Positions 53,529 through 61,495 are shown, numbered from the stretch's first letter. The stretch: 64,000 nucleotides of DNA from Solwaraspora sp. WMMD1047 (GCF_029626155.1 NZ_JARUBL010000001.1:6104501-6168500), one strand, 5' to 3'. A program made the numbers and translations. The notes: a model not told the origin generated them from the sequence alone.

Positions 53529-53564
53529 GAGGGCTGGGCGGATCCGTGGATCCGCCCAGCCCTC
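53529..53564 (+). terminator. 17-bp perfect hairpin terminator of sodN
   Basis: Arms 53529-53545 and 53548-53564 are fully complementary, 12 nt after the sodN stop; the formal loop is two bases, so the inner pairs open. Confidence 0.8.
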
Positions 53565-53616
53565 CCCCGCGTCGGGCCACCGCCGGCCGGTAGAGTCCGC
53601 GCCGGGGGTGCCGACG

Positions 53617-54024
53617 GTGACTCATGCGACAACCGGACCGACGACCGAGGACGATGTCGTCCTGCTGACGGTGCCCGCCGACGGCGGCTATCTCGGCGTG
53701 CTGCGCACCGCGACGGCCGGGCTCGCCGCCCGGCTGCACTTCGCCCTGGACGAGATCGAGGACCTGCGGATCGCCGTCGACGAGGCGTGCGCCATGCTGC
53801 TCGCGGTGGCCGTGCCGAGCGCCGAGGTGGAGTGCCAGTTCACCGTCACCGACGACGCCCTCACCGTCCGGGTGACCGTGCCGACGGTGGCCGGCGCGCG
53901 ACTGCCGGCCGAGTCGTCGTTCGCCTGGAAGGTGCTCACCGCGCTCACCACGTCGGCCTCCGCCACGCTCGCCGACGGGCGGGCGACCATCGCGCTGCTC
54001 ACCCGCCGCGCCGGGGCGGCCTGA
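53617..54024 (+). CDS. anti-sigma regulatory factor-like protein (degenerate HATPase fold)
   Basis: 135 residues resembling RsbW/SpoIIAB-type proteins (VPADGGYLGVLRTATAGLAARLHF, then DEIEDLRIAVDEAC). The N-box Asn expected after DEAC is absent (AMLLAV), and the DxGxG and GxGL boxes that hold ATP are not visible in the C-terminal half. It may bind a partner without kinase activity (inference). The start is GTG 53617 with GGGGG 8 nt upstream; GTG 53608 is the alternative. No sigma factor or antagonist is adjacent. A TAGAGT at 53591-53596 may be the -10. Confidence 0.7.
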   Translation: MTHATTGPTTEDDVVLLTVPADGGYLGVLRTATAGLAARLHFALDEIEDLRIAVDEACAMLLAVAVPSAEVECQFTVTDDALTVRVTVPTVAGARLPAESSFAWKVLTALTTSASATLADGRATIALLTRRAGAA

Positions 54025-54036
54025 CCGACCGGCCCG

Positions 54037-54438
54037 TCAGCCCACCCCGAGCGCCCGGGTGGTGGGCGGGCTGACCAGCAGGGCGCAGACCAGCAGACCC
54101 AGAGCCGCCAGCGGTACGCCGAGCCAGCCCAATCCGCCCTGCACCATGTAGTAGCCGATCGGCAGCAGCATGAGCTGCAGGACGATCGCCGGCGCCCGCG
54201 CGCCGGCCCGACGCCGGCGCAGGGCCGCGCCCAGCCCCCAGAGCAGCACGGCGCCACCCAGCGCGAACGCGGTGACGACAAGCGCCGAGGCCAGGTCCGT
54301 CGCGGTCGCGGTGAAATCCTGATAGACCAGGTACGCGGCGAGCAGGCCGAGGGCTGCCGCCTGCGCCCACAGCAGCCAGATCGCGGCGCGCAGCGGGCCG
54401 GGCGCCGGCCCCGACGGTGGTGGCGGGACGTCGGTCAC
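54037..54438 (-). CDS. four-helix membrane protein
   Basis: 133 residues with four hydrophobic segments (AAIWLLWAQAAALGLLAAYLVYQ region, ALVVTAFALGGAVLLWGLG, PAIVLQLMLLPIGYYMV, WLGVPLAALGLLVCALLV). No known domain is identified; it is widespread as a hypothetical membrane protein in actinomycetes. GTG 54438 has TATCGT 7 nt upstream. Convergent with the anti-sigma-like gene (12-bp gap), divergent from the diacylglycerol kinase. Confidence 0.75.
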   Translation of the reverse strand: MTDVPPPPSGPAPGPLRAAIWLLWAQAAALGLLAAYLVYQDFTATATDLASALVVTAFALGGAVLLWGLGAALRRRRAGARAPAIVLQLMLLPIGYYMVQGGLGWLGVPLAALGLLVCALLVSPPTTRALGVG

Positions 54439-54445
54439 GGGCGAC

Positions 54446-54451
54446 ACGATA
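54446..54451 (-). promoter_or_regulatory. -10 element of leaderless promoter for the membrane protein
   Basis: TATCGT on the minus strand, seven bases, GTG 54438. Confidence 0.5.
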
Positions 54452-54468
54452 CCCGCGCCGGGTCGCGG

Positions 54469-54474
54469 TACAGT
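54469..54474 (+). promoter_or_regulatory. -10 element of leaderless diacylglycerol kinase promoter
   Basis: TACAGT, seven bases, ATG 54482; together with 54446-54451 it forms a back-to-back leaderless promoter pair in 43 bp. Confidence 0.5.
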
Positions 54475-54481
54475 GCCGCCC

Positions 54482-55432
54482 ATGCGGGCCATCCTGGTGG
54501 TCAACCCGAAGGCCACCACCACCAGCCAGCGCAGCCGGGACGTGCTCGTCCGCGCGTTGCGCAGCGAGGTCGACCTCACCGTGGCGTACACCCGCCGGCG
54601 CGGCCACGCGGTGGCGCTGGCCCGCACCGCCGTCGCCGAGGGCTTCGAGCTGGTGGTGACCCTCGGTGGCGACGGCACGGTGAACGAGGTGGTGAACGGT
54701 CTGATGACGGCCGAGTCACCGACCCTCGATCCGGCACAGCCGCCGGCCGACCGGTTGCCGGCCCTCGCGGTGGTGCCCGGGGGGTCGACGAACGTCTTCG
54801 CGCGCGCGCTCGGGCTGCCGCGGGAGTGGCCCGAGGGCACCAGCGTGATCCTGGAGGCGCTGCGCCTCGGTCGGACCCGCACGGTGGGCCTGGGGCTGGC
54901 CGACGACCGCTACTTCACCTTCTGCGCCGGCTTCGGCCTGGACGCCGCCGTGATCGACCGGGTCGAGCGGGCCCGCCGGAAGGGCCGGGTCTCCACCCCG
55001 TCCCTCTATCTTCGGGCCACGCTGAGCCAGTACTTCCTCGGCAGCGACCGGAGCCACCCGGCGATCGCGCTGGAGCGGCCCGGCGAGCTGACCGAGGACG
55101 AGCTGGCCACCGTGATCATCCAGAACACGGCGCCCTGGACGTACCTGGGCGAGCGCCCGGTGAACCCGAATCCGGAGGCGTCGTTCGACCTGGGTCTGGA
55201 TGTGCTGGCACTGCGTAGACTGCGCGTCCCTAGCACAACACGCACGGTCACCCAGATCCTGTCCCGCCGCCCCGATCCACGTGGACGCCAAGTGCTACGA
55301 CTCCATGACGTTGCGGAGTTCACCCTGGTGTCGGAGCGTCCGCAGGCGTTCCAGCTCGACGGCGACTATCTCGGCCCGCGAGAGAAGGTGCGTTTCACAT
55401 CCGTAACTGCCGCACTTAGAGTAATCTGCTGA
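54482..55432 (+). CDS. diacylglycerol/lipid kinase family protein
   Basis: 316 residues of the DAGK catalytic family (DgkB/YegS type). Nucleotide motif VTLGGDGTVNEVVNG and VPGGSTNVFARALGLP, then the beta-sandwich half with FCAGFGLDAAVIDRVE and a C-terminal FQLDGDYLGP. Phosphorylates diacylglycerol or a related lipid. ATG 54482 rather than the upstream GTG 54473, because the -10 hexamer overlaps the latter. Confidence 0.92.
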   Translation: MRAILVVNPKATTTSQRSRDVLVRALRSEVDLTVAYTRRRGHAVALARTAVAEGFELVVTLGGDGTVNEVVNGLMTAESPTLDPAQPPADRLPALAVVPGGSTNVFARALGLPREWPEGTSVILEALRLGRTRTVGLGLADDRYFTFCAGFGLDAAVIDRVERARRKGRVSTPSLYLRATLSQYFLGSDRSHPAIALERPGELTEDELATVIIQNTAPWTYLGERPVNPNPEASFDLGLDVLALRRLRVPSTTRTVTQILSRRPDPRGRQVLRLHDVAEFTLVSERPQAFQLDGDYLGPREKVRFTSVTAALRVIC

Positions 55433-55588
55433 CCCTGGGGGTACAGCGTTCCCGACGGCGATCGCTGGACGAGCCGACGAGGGAACAGGTGCCGGAAATG
55501 TCAGCAATATCCCGCGCGCAGTACTATATTGATCCGTGGCTGTGGCACCCGGGGTGCAAGCAGGCCGCCGAACCGGGACAAAAGGGTC

Positions 55589-55602
55589 GTGAGCTAGCTC
55601 AC
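55589..55602. promoter_or_regulatory. CRP-type binding site 1
   Basis: GTGAGCTAGCTCAC: perfect GTGA-N6-TCAC palindrome preceded by C, matching the known consensus of mycobacterial CRP (Rv3676). Confidence 0.7.
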
Positions 55603-55648
55603 CCGCTCAGACTTTTTCCGACGGCTACCCTTGACATCGCGGGAGTTC

Positions 55649-55662
55649 GTGAAAGTATTCAC
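55649..55662. promoter_or_regulatory. CRP-type binding site 2
   Basis: GTGAAAGTATTCAC: second perfect GTGA-N6-TCAC, centred exactly 60 bp from site 1 and overlapping the spacer/-10 of the TTGACA promoter. Confidence 0.7.
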
Positions 55663-55860
55663 AAGCGAACTTGAGTTACCGGAACATTGCCCCGAACTGC
55701 CCCGCGAGCGGCAGGGTGGGGCAGGTTCCGCGGGTCACAGCCTGCTCACGCGCTGTCGGACCGATGGGTGTACACCATCACGACCGACACCGCGGACGCA
55801 TATAGGGAAATAGCACCAAGCAAGCACGACCACCCACCCAGATTGAGGAGTGTTGCCGCC

Positions 55861-56118
55861 ATGGACTGGCGTCACCATGCTGCCTGCCGCGACGAGGACC
55901 CGGAGCTGTTCTTCCCGATCGGGACGTCCGGGCCGGCGTTGCTGCAGGTCGAGCAGGCCAAGGCCGTCTGCCGGCGCTGCTCCGTGACCGATGAGTGCCT
56001 GCAGTGGGCGCTCGAATCCGGTCAGGATGCCGGCGTCTGGGGTGGAATGAGCGAGGAAGAACGGCGTGCCGTCAAGCGTCGCGGCGGCCTGCGGGTCCTG
56101 CGCGCTCACTCTGCCTGA
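55861..56118 (+). CDS. whiB1: WhiB1-type Fe-S transcription factor
   Basis: 85 residues. Cluster cysteines C9, C37, C40 and C46, the GVWGG turn (58-62), and a basic tail (RRAVKRRGG). The opening MDWRHHAACRDEDPELFFP is the WhiB1/WblE signature. WhiB1 binds the principal sigma factor; its [4Fe-4S] cluster reacts with nitric oxide and it is essential in mycobacteria. The ATG has GAGGAG 10 nt upstream. The long upstream region with two CRP-type sites suggests cAMP-linked control as in M. tuberculosis. A 13-bp hairpin follows. Confidence 0.95.
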   Translation: MDWRHHAACRDEDPELFFPIGTSGPALLQVEQAKAVCRRCSVTDECLQWALESGQDAGVWGGMSEEERRAVKRRGGLRVLRAHSA

Positions 56119-56143
56119 CCCACCCGCACAACCGACAAGCGTC

Positions 56144-56172
56144 AACGCCCCGGGGCACCGCCCCGGGGCGTT
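56144..56172. terminator. 13-bp perfect hairpin between whiB1 and the sulfur operon
   Basis: AACGCCCCGGGGC, loop ACC, GCCCCGGGGCGTT, in the 129-bp gap between convergent stops; serves both strands. Confidence 0.8.
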
Positions 56173-56247
56173 CCGCTGTTACGGACCACCCGAACACCGC
56201 CCGACCGGACACCGCGCCGAAGAACCCGCCACCGGGCGGCGGAGTGG

Positions 56248-57057
56248 TCAGGCGGCCTGGGAGTTTCCGGCCGGCCCGGCGCCGGTCACCGCGGCGGACT
56301 CGACCGTGGGTTCCACGGCGCGGCGTAGCACGAGGGCGGCCAGCTCCGGCGCGGCCCACAGTGGTGCGGCCACCGCCACCGCACCCGCCCGGCGGGCCGC
56401 GTGTACCGCCGTCTCGTAGAGCCGGCCGGGAGCGAGGAAGTAGGACGCCACCGCGACCCGCCGGGCGCCCCCGGCCCGCAGCGTCGCCACCGCGGTCCCC
56501 GCGTCCGGCCCGGCCGCCGAGGCGTACGCGGTCAGACACGGAACCCCCAGCGAGGCACCGAGCGCGTCGGCGACCTCGTCCACGGTCAACCGAGCCCGGG
56601 CGTCCCGGGTCCCGGCGGCGGCCAGCACCACCGCGTCGGGCCGCCAGGCGGCCTCGTCCAGCCGGCGGCGCAGGCCGGCCAGGAGCAGGTCGTCGACGAC
56701 TCCCCCGGCTGGACCGAGCACCTCGGTCAGCCGCACCGGAATCCGCAGCCCGGCCGCCCGGGCGTCGGCGATCACCTCGGGCAGATCGACCCGCCGGTGG
56801 TACGCGGCGGTGAGCAGCAGCGGCACCACGACCACGGACCGGTGGCCGCCGTCCGCAACGGCCCGCAGCACCTGCCCCGGGTGCGGGGCGCTGTGGTCGA
56901 GATAGCTGGCGAAGACCGGCGTACCCGAACCGGCCGCCGCCACCGCGCGGGTCAGCGCCCGGGTGGCGGCGGCGGCCCGCGGATCGCGGCTGCCGTGCGC
57001 CACCAGCACGATCGGCGGCGTCGCCCCGGCGCCGGTCGGCGCCGGGGCAGCCGTCAC
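56248..57057 (-). CDS. CbiX/SirB-like sirohydrochlorin chelatase
   Basis: 269 residues in two homologous chelatase halves: LVAHGSRDPRAAAA with the metal-binding His, VVVPLLLTAAYHRRVDLP in the first half, then VVLAAAGTRDARAR and VASYFLAPGRLYE in the second. It inserts ferrous iron into sirohydrochlorin, giving siroheme for the sulfite reductase encoded upstream; cobalt for B12 is the alternative. GTG 57057 overlaps the cysH stop (GTGA). Last gene of the operon; the Ala/Pro-rich first 12 residues may be disordered. Confidence 0.88.
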   Translation of the reverse strand: MTAAPAPTGAGATPPIVLVAHGSRDPRAAAATRALTRAVAAAGSGTPVFASYLDHSAPHPGQVLRAVADGGHRSVVVVPLLLTAAYHRRVDLPEVIADARAAGLRIPVRLTEVLGPAGGVVDDLLLAGLRRRLDEAAWRPDAVVLAAAGTRDARARLTVDEVADALGASLGVPCLTAYASAAGPDAGTAVATLRAGGARRVAVASYFLAPGRLYETAVHAARRAGAVAVAAPLWAAPELAALVLRRAVEPTVESAAVTGAGPAGNSQAA

Positions 57058-57827
57058 ACGTGCAGGCCGCACTCGGTCTTCTCGAACATCGCCCAGCGCC
57101 CGGCCCGGGGGTCCTCGCCGGCCTTGGTCCGCCGCGTGCACGGCCAGCAACCGATCGACGTGTAGCCCTGCTTGAACAGCTCGTTCACCGGCACGTTCCA
57201 CCGGGAGATGTAGGCGTCCACATCGGCCTGGGTCCAGGCCGCGATCGGGTTCACCTTGACCTTGCCGCGGCGCGGGTCGAAGCTGACCACCGGCGTGTTG
57301 GCCCGGGTCGGCGACTCGTCCCGGCGCAGCCCGGCCGCCCACGCGTCGTAGTCGGCGAGCGCCCGTTCCAGCGGCTCGACCTTGCGCAGCGCGCAGCACT
57401 CGTCCGGCGCCTTCGAGAAGAGCCGGGGACCGTACTCGCCGTCCTGCTGGCCGACCGTCTGCCGGGGGCGGATGGACCGGACGTTCACCGGCAGCGTCCG
57501 GGCCACCGTGTCGCGCACCCGCAGGGTCTCCGGGAAGTGCAGCCCGGTGTCGAGGAAGACCACGTCGACCCCGGGCGCCACCCGGGAAACCACGTGCGCC
57601 AGTACGCCGTCGGCCATCGAGCTGGTGACGCAGAACCGGTCGCCGAAGGTCCGAGCGGCCCAGGCCGCGATCTCGTGCGCCGGCGCGCCTTCCAGCTCGC
57701 GACCGGCCTCCTCGGCGAGCGCCCGCAGCTGCTCCGGACTTCGCCGGCCCGGCGCGATCGTGGTGGTGATCGTCGGTTCGGGGCCGAGCCGGACCAGGTT
57801 GAGGCCGGCGGCGGAGACCGGGCTCAT
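57054..57827 (-). CDS. cysH: assimilatory adenylyl-sulfate (APS/PAPS) reductase
   Basis: 257 residues. PAPS-reductase fold with VTSSMADGVLAHV (P-loop-like), FLDTGLHFPETL, the KVEPLERAL region, and the [4Fe-4S] cysteine pairs DECCALRK and IGCWPCTRR, which indicate an APS-reducing enzyme. It ends in the catalytic ECGLHV tail. Reduces APS to sulfite with thioredoxin. ATG 57827 overlaps the stop of the 52-residue zinc ribbon gene, and its stop overlaps the chelatase start, so three genes are tightly coupled. Confidence 0.95.
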   Translation of the reverse strand: MSPVSAAGLNLVRLGPEPTITTTIAPGRRSPEQLRALAEEAGRELEGAPAHEIAAWAARTFGDRFCVTSSMADGVLAHVVSRVAPGVDVVFLDTGLHFPETLRVRDTVARTLPVNVRSIRPRQTVGQQDGEYGPRLFSKAPDECCALRKVEPLERALADYDAWAAGLRRDESPTRANTPVVSFDPRRGKVKVNPIAAWTQADVDAYISRWNVPVNELFKQGYTSIGCWPCTRRTKAGEDPRAGRWAMFEKTECGLHV

Positions 57828-57982
57828 CGGGTCACCGCCCGGGACAGCAGGCCGGTGAACTTGACGGTGAAGACGCGGGCACAGGCGTGGCACTCCCAGG
57901 CGCCGTGCGCCTGCTCGTTGGGCCGCAGGTCCTCTTCCCCGCAATAGGGGCAGTACAGAGGTGCGGCGCGGTTCTCGCTCAT
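57824..57982 (-). CDS. 52-residue zinc-ribbon protein of the sulfur operon
   Basis: Too short for most gene finders but clearly coding. ATG 57982 overlaps the sulfite reductase stop (ATGA), and its TGA overlaps the cysH ATG. The protein has one zinc ribbon (C11/C14 in LYCPYCGEEDLRP, C31/C34 in ECHACARVF), then FTVKFTGLL. Small ribbons at this position are common in actinomycete sir-cysH operons. A role as electron carrier or assembly partner is inference. Codon use matches its neighbours. Confidence 0.85.
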   Translation of the reverse strand: MSENRAAPLYCPYCGEEDLRPNEQAHGAWECHACARVFTVKFTGLLSRAVTR

Positions 57983-59667
57983 CGCAGTTCCTCCTCGTCA
58001 ACCCTGATGACCCACTGGGCGAACGGCTCGCCCTCGGTCCGACCGGCCAGGTATCGGCGGGCCAGCCGCTCGACGTACTCGGGAAGTTCCTCTGCTGTGG
58101 TCTTGAGGCCGCGCAGCTTGCGGCCGAAACCGGCGGTCTGGCCCTGGGCCATCCCCAGGCCGCCGCCGAGGTGCACCTGGAAACCCTCCACCTGGCGCCC
58201 GTCCGGTCCCATCACGAGCTGGCCCTTGAGTCCGATGTCGGCGGTCTGGGTGCGGGCGCAGGCGTTCGGGCAGCCGTTGATGTGGATCGAGATGTCCGCG
58301 TCGAACTCGCGCAGCCGCTCCTCCAGCCGGGCAACCAGCTCCTCGCCCCGGGCCTTCGTCTCGACGATGGCCAGCTTGCAGAACTCGATGCCGGTGCAGG
58401 CCATCGTGCCGCGTCGCCAGCTCGACGGCTCGGCCTCCAGCCCGATCCCGCGCAGCGCGGTGACGAGCGATCCGGTCCGCTCCGGCGGCACGTCCAGAAC
58501 CAACAGCTTCTGGTACGGGGTGAGCCGCACCCGATCGCTGCCGTGTGCCTGGGCCGCGTCGGCGAGCGCGCCGAGCTGGCTGCCGGAGACCCGGCCGACC
58601 ACCGGCGCCACCCCGACGTAGTTACGCCCGTCCAGCTGCGGGTGCACGCCGATGTGGTCGATCGGCTTCTCCGGCAGCTGCGGCGGCGGCCCGTCGAGCA
58701 GGGTGCGGCCGAGGTACTCCTTCTCCAGCACCTCCCGGAACTTCTCCACCCCCCAGTCGGCGACCAGGAACTTCAGCCGGGCGCGGTTGCGCAGCCGGCG
58801 GTAGCCGTAGTCGCGGAAGATGGAGACCACCCCGGCCCAGACGTCCGGTACCTCGTCCAGCGGCACCCAGACCCCGAGCCGCTTGGCGAGCATGGGGTTG
58901 GTGCTCAGCCCGCCGCCAACCCAGACGTCGAAGCCGGGGCCGTAGTCGGGGTGCTCGACGCCGAGGAAGGAGATGTCGTTCGCCTCGTACGGTGTGTCGG
59001 CCAGCCAGGAGATCGAGGACTTGAACTTGCGGGGCAGGTTGGACAGCTCCGGAATGCCGATGTAGCGACGGACGATCTCGTCGATCGCCGGCGTGGCGTC
59101 GATCTTCTCGGTCCCGGCGACCCCGGCGACCGGGCTGCCGAGGATGATCCGGGGGCAGTCGCCGCACGCCTCGGTGGTGTACAGCCCGACGTCCTCCAAC
59201 TGCCGCCAGATGGCCGGCATGTCCTCGACCCGGATCCAGTGCAGCTGGATGTTCTGCCGGTCGGTGACGTCGGCGGTGTCGCGGGCGTAGCGCTGCGAGA
59301 TGTCGGCGATGGCCCGCAGCTGGGCCAGGTTGAGCTGCCCGCCGTCGACCCGGACCCGGAGCATGAAGTACTCGTCTTCGAGCTCGTGCGGTTCGAGGAC
59401 GGCGGTACGGCCACCGTCGATGCCGGCCTTGCGCTGGGTGTAGAGCCCCCACCAGCGGAACCGCCCGCGCAGGTCGGCCGGGTCGATGGAGGCGAAGCCG
59501 CGGTGGGCGTAGATGTTCTCGATCCGGGCCCGGACGTTGAGCGGATTGTCGTCCCGCTTGGTCCGCTCGTTCGGGTTGAGCGGCTCACGGTGCCCGAGCG
59601 CCCACTGGCCCTCACCGCGCGGACGGCGGGCCGGCCGGGCTCCGGGCTGGGTGCTGCTGACCGCCAT
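57979..59667 (-). CDS. sir: ferredoxin-dependent sulfite reductase (NirA/SirA family)
   Basis: 562 residues, siroheme/[4Fe-4S] enzyme reducing sulfite to sulfide with six electrons. Two ferredoxin-like and siroheme-binding repeats. Siroheme-site basic residues in TDRQNIQLHWIRVED, and the coupled Cys pairs MACTGIEFCKLA and INGCPNACAR bind the cluster and bridge the heme. The N-terminal 40 residues are Arg/Pro-rich. The ATG has GGAGGAAC 6 nt upstream. The leader peptide gene at 59832 precedes it by 164 nt. Context (cysH, chelatase) favours sulfite over nitrite. Confidence 0.94.
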   Translation of the reverse strand: MAVSSTQPGARPARRPRGEGQWALGHREPLNPNERTKRDDNPLNVRARIENIYAHRGFASIDPADLRGRFRWWGLYTQRKAGIDGGRTAVLEPHELEDEYFMLRVRVDGGQLNLAQLRAIADISQRYARDTADVTDRQNIQLHWIRVEDMPAIWRQLEDVGLYTTEACGDCPRIILGSPVAGVAGTEKIDATPAIDEIVRRYIGIPELSNLPRKFKSSISWLADTPYEANDISFLGVEHPDYGPGFDVWVGGGLSTNPMLAKRLGVWVPLDEVPDVWAGVVSIFRDYGYRRLRNRARLKFLVADWGVEKFREVLEKEYLGRTLLDGPPPQLPEKPIDHIGVHPQLDGRNYVGVAPVVGRVSGSQLGALADAAQAHGSDRVRLTPYQKLLVLDVPPERTGSLVTALRGIGLEAEPSSWRRGTMACTGIEFCKLAIVETKARGEELVARLEERLREFDADISIHINGCPNACARTQTADIGLKGQLVMGPDGRQVEGFQVHLGGGLGMAQGQTAGFGRKLRGLKTTAEELPEYVERLARRYLAGRTEGEPFAQWVIRVDEEELR

Positions 59668-59831
59668 GTCGGCGTTCCTCCGTTGTCTGCTCAGACGAGC
59701 GGCTGCGGTGACGAGCTGCTTCGGCGGGAGGCGCGGGGCGCGGCGGCGGCCCCGGGTTCATCGGGGCTCGGAGACGTCGATGTCGGAGAGCCGGCGCGGC
59801 GCGCGCCCGGGACGGAAGGGTCCCTGGGGCG

Positions 59832-59930
59832 TCAGTGGGCCGGACAGATCGCGCTGCGGACGCGGCCGTAGTCGACGTGCCGGCGGGACGTGAGTCCCAC
59901 GGTCACGAAGCGGCGCTCGGCGGCGGTCAT
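59832..59930 (-). CDS. sulfur-operon leader peptide (cysteine attenuator type)
   Basis: 32 residues, MTAAERRFVT..., with the core LTSRRHVDYGRVRSAIC (13-29) and Cys29 near the end. This LTxRxHVDxxRxxSAxC pattern matches the putative leader peptides found ahead of sulfur-assimilation genes in actinomycetes. It ends 164 nt before the sulfite reductase start. Stalling at the Cys codon when cysteine is scarce could open the operon; the stall step is inference. An AACATT six bases before the ATG suggests leaderless initiation. Confidence 0.82.
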   Translation of the reverse strand: MTAAERRFVTVGLTSRRHVDYGRVRSAICPAH

Positions 59931-60103
59931 GTCAGCAATGTTCCCACACCGACCCGCCCCGGACCACAGTCATCGGCGCTGATCCCGCATGACGGACCCG
60001 CTGTGCCCGGGCTCACGCTAGCATCGTCATTATTCGGACTAATCCCTTTATCGTTGTTAATCCCGCATTCAGGGTACGCCGGGCCTGGCCCGGTCCGCTG
60101 GTC

Positions 60104-61495
60104 GTGCTGGCACCGGCCCTGCTCACCCTCCTGATCACCGGCCACCAGCTCGGCCGGGCCCCGCTGTGGCGCGACGAACTGGCCACCTGGAGCGCCGCCA
60201 GCCGACCACCGGCCGACCTGCTCCGGATGGCCGGCAACATCGACGGCGTGGCCGCGGCGTACTACCTGCTCATGCACGGTTGGATCCGGCTGTTCGGCGA
60301 CTCGGCACCGGCCCTGCGGCTGCCGGCCGCGCTCTGCATGGCGGCCGCCGCCGGGCTGACCGCCCTGCTCGGCAGCCGGCTCTTCGACCCCCGCACCGGC
60401 CTGCTCGCCGGACTGCTCTTCGCCCTGGTGCCGAGCACCTCCCGGTACGGCCAGGAGGCCCGCCCGTACGCGCTGGCCACCCTCTTCGCCCTGCTCGCCA
60501 CCCTGGCGCTGCGGCGGGTCCTGGACCGGCCCACCGGCCGGCGCTGGCTGGACTACGCCGCCACGGTGGTCGGGCTCGGGCTGGCCCATCTGGTCGCGCT
60601 GACCCTGCTGGCCGGCCACGCGGTGGCGGTCCTGCTCGGCTGGCGGGCCGGCCGGGACCGCCGGCTGCTGCGCTGGCCGCTCGCCCTGCTGCCGGCCGCC
60701 CTGCTGCTCGCCCCGCTGGCCGCGCTGGGCCGGGCCCAGCAGGACCGGCAACTGGCCTGGGTCGACCCGCCGACCCTGCTGGACCTCGCCACGCTGCCCG
60801 GCGCCGTCGCCCAGTCCGGGCCGGTCGGCGGGCTGCTGCTCGGGCTGGCCGCGCTCGGTGCCGCCACCCGGGGCCGGCGCGGCGCGGCGCTGGCCGGGTG
60901 CGTCCTACTGCCGGCGGCGCTGCTGTTCGCCGGTGGGCTGCTCACCCCGCTGTGGGTGCCCCGCTACCTGATCTTCGTCGTACCGTTCGGATGCCTGCTG
61001 GCCGCCGCGGCGCTCGGCCGGCTCCGGACGGCGGCCGCCCTGCCGATCGTGGCGCTCGTCGGCCTGCTCGGCGCGCCGGACCAGGCGGCCCTGCGGCGGA
61101 CCCACGAATCACCCCGGTCGGCGCCGATCGACCACCCGGCCGCCGCGCGGATCATCGGCGCGCACCGCCAGCCCGACGACGGCATCGTCTACGCCCCCCG
61201 CGACGGCTGGGCCCTGCTCGACGTCGCCACGGCGTACCACCTGCGCGGCGACCAACCCCGCGACCTGCTGGCGGTACGCGACCAGCGCGACCGGGCGGAC
61301 TTCTGGGTGACCCCCTGCAAGGAGCCGGCCCGCTGTCTGGCCGGCACCGACCGGGTCTGGCTGCTGGTCACCGGCGAACGGTCCGACCCGCTCGCCGTCC
61401 TGCCGGCGGCGCAGGCCGCCGCGTTACGGGACGGCTTCGGCGTGGACCGGGTCTGGACCGTGCCCGGGCTGACCGTCGCGCTGCTTACCCGCTGA
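60104..61495 (+). CDS. GT-C family glycosyltransferase (mannosyltransferase-like membrane protein)
   Basis: About 463 residues with 9-11 membrane helices. The N-terminal loop has PLWRDELATWSAASRP, the catalytic Asp-Glu of GT39-type enzymes that use polyprenyl-phosphate sugars, followed by YYLLMHGWIRLFGDSAPALR. The soluble C-terminus (about 340-463) includes a Cys pair in TPCKEPARCL. Probably transfers mannose or a related sugar outside the membrane to lipid or protein. The GTG 60104 start cuts into the first helix; the frame is open upstream without ATG or GTG, so the true start may be a rarer codon. Confidence 0.8.
   Translation: MLAPALLTLLITGHQLGRAPLWRDELATWSAASRPPADLLRMAGNIDGVAAAYYLLMHGWIRLFGDSAPALRLPAALCMAAAAGLTALLGSRLFDPRTGLLAGLLFALVPSTSRYGQEARPYALATLFALLATLALRRVLDRPTGRRWLDYAATVVGLGLAHLVALTLLAGHAVAVLLGWRAGRDRRLLRWPLALLPAALLLAPLAALGRAQQDRQLAWVDPPTLLDLATLPGAVAQSGPVGGLLLGLAALGAATRGRRGAALAGCVLLPAALLFAGGLLTPLWVPRYLIFVVPFGCLLAAAALGRLRTAAALPIVALVGLLGAPDQAALRRTHESPRSAPIDHPAAARIIGAHRQPDDGIVYAPRDGWALLDVATAYHLRGDQPRDLLAVRDQRDRADFWVTPCKEPARCLAGTDRVWLLVTGERSDPLAVLPAAQAAALRDGFGVDRVWTVPGLTVALLTR

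Larger units (their letters stand above)
55433..55860 (+). other. 428-bp whiB1 upstream region
   Basis: A long regulatory region, AT-richer than average. It contains two CRP-type sites (55589-55602, 55649-55662), TTGACA at 55631-55636 with AGTATT 17 nt on, and an imperfect inverted repeat around 55691-55731 (GAACTGCCCC / GGGGCAGGTTC). An upstream TACTAT near 55532 may be another -10. No ORF with family features. Confidence 0.6.
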
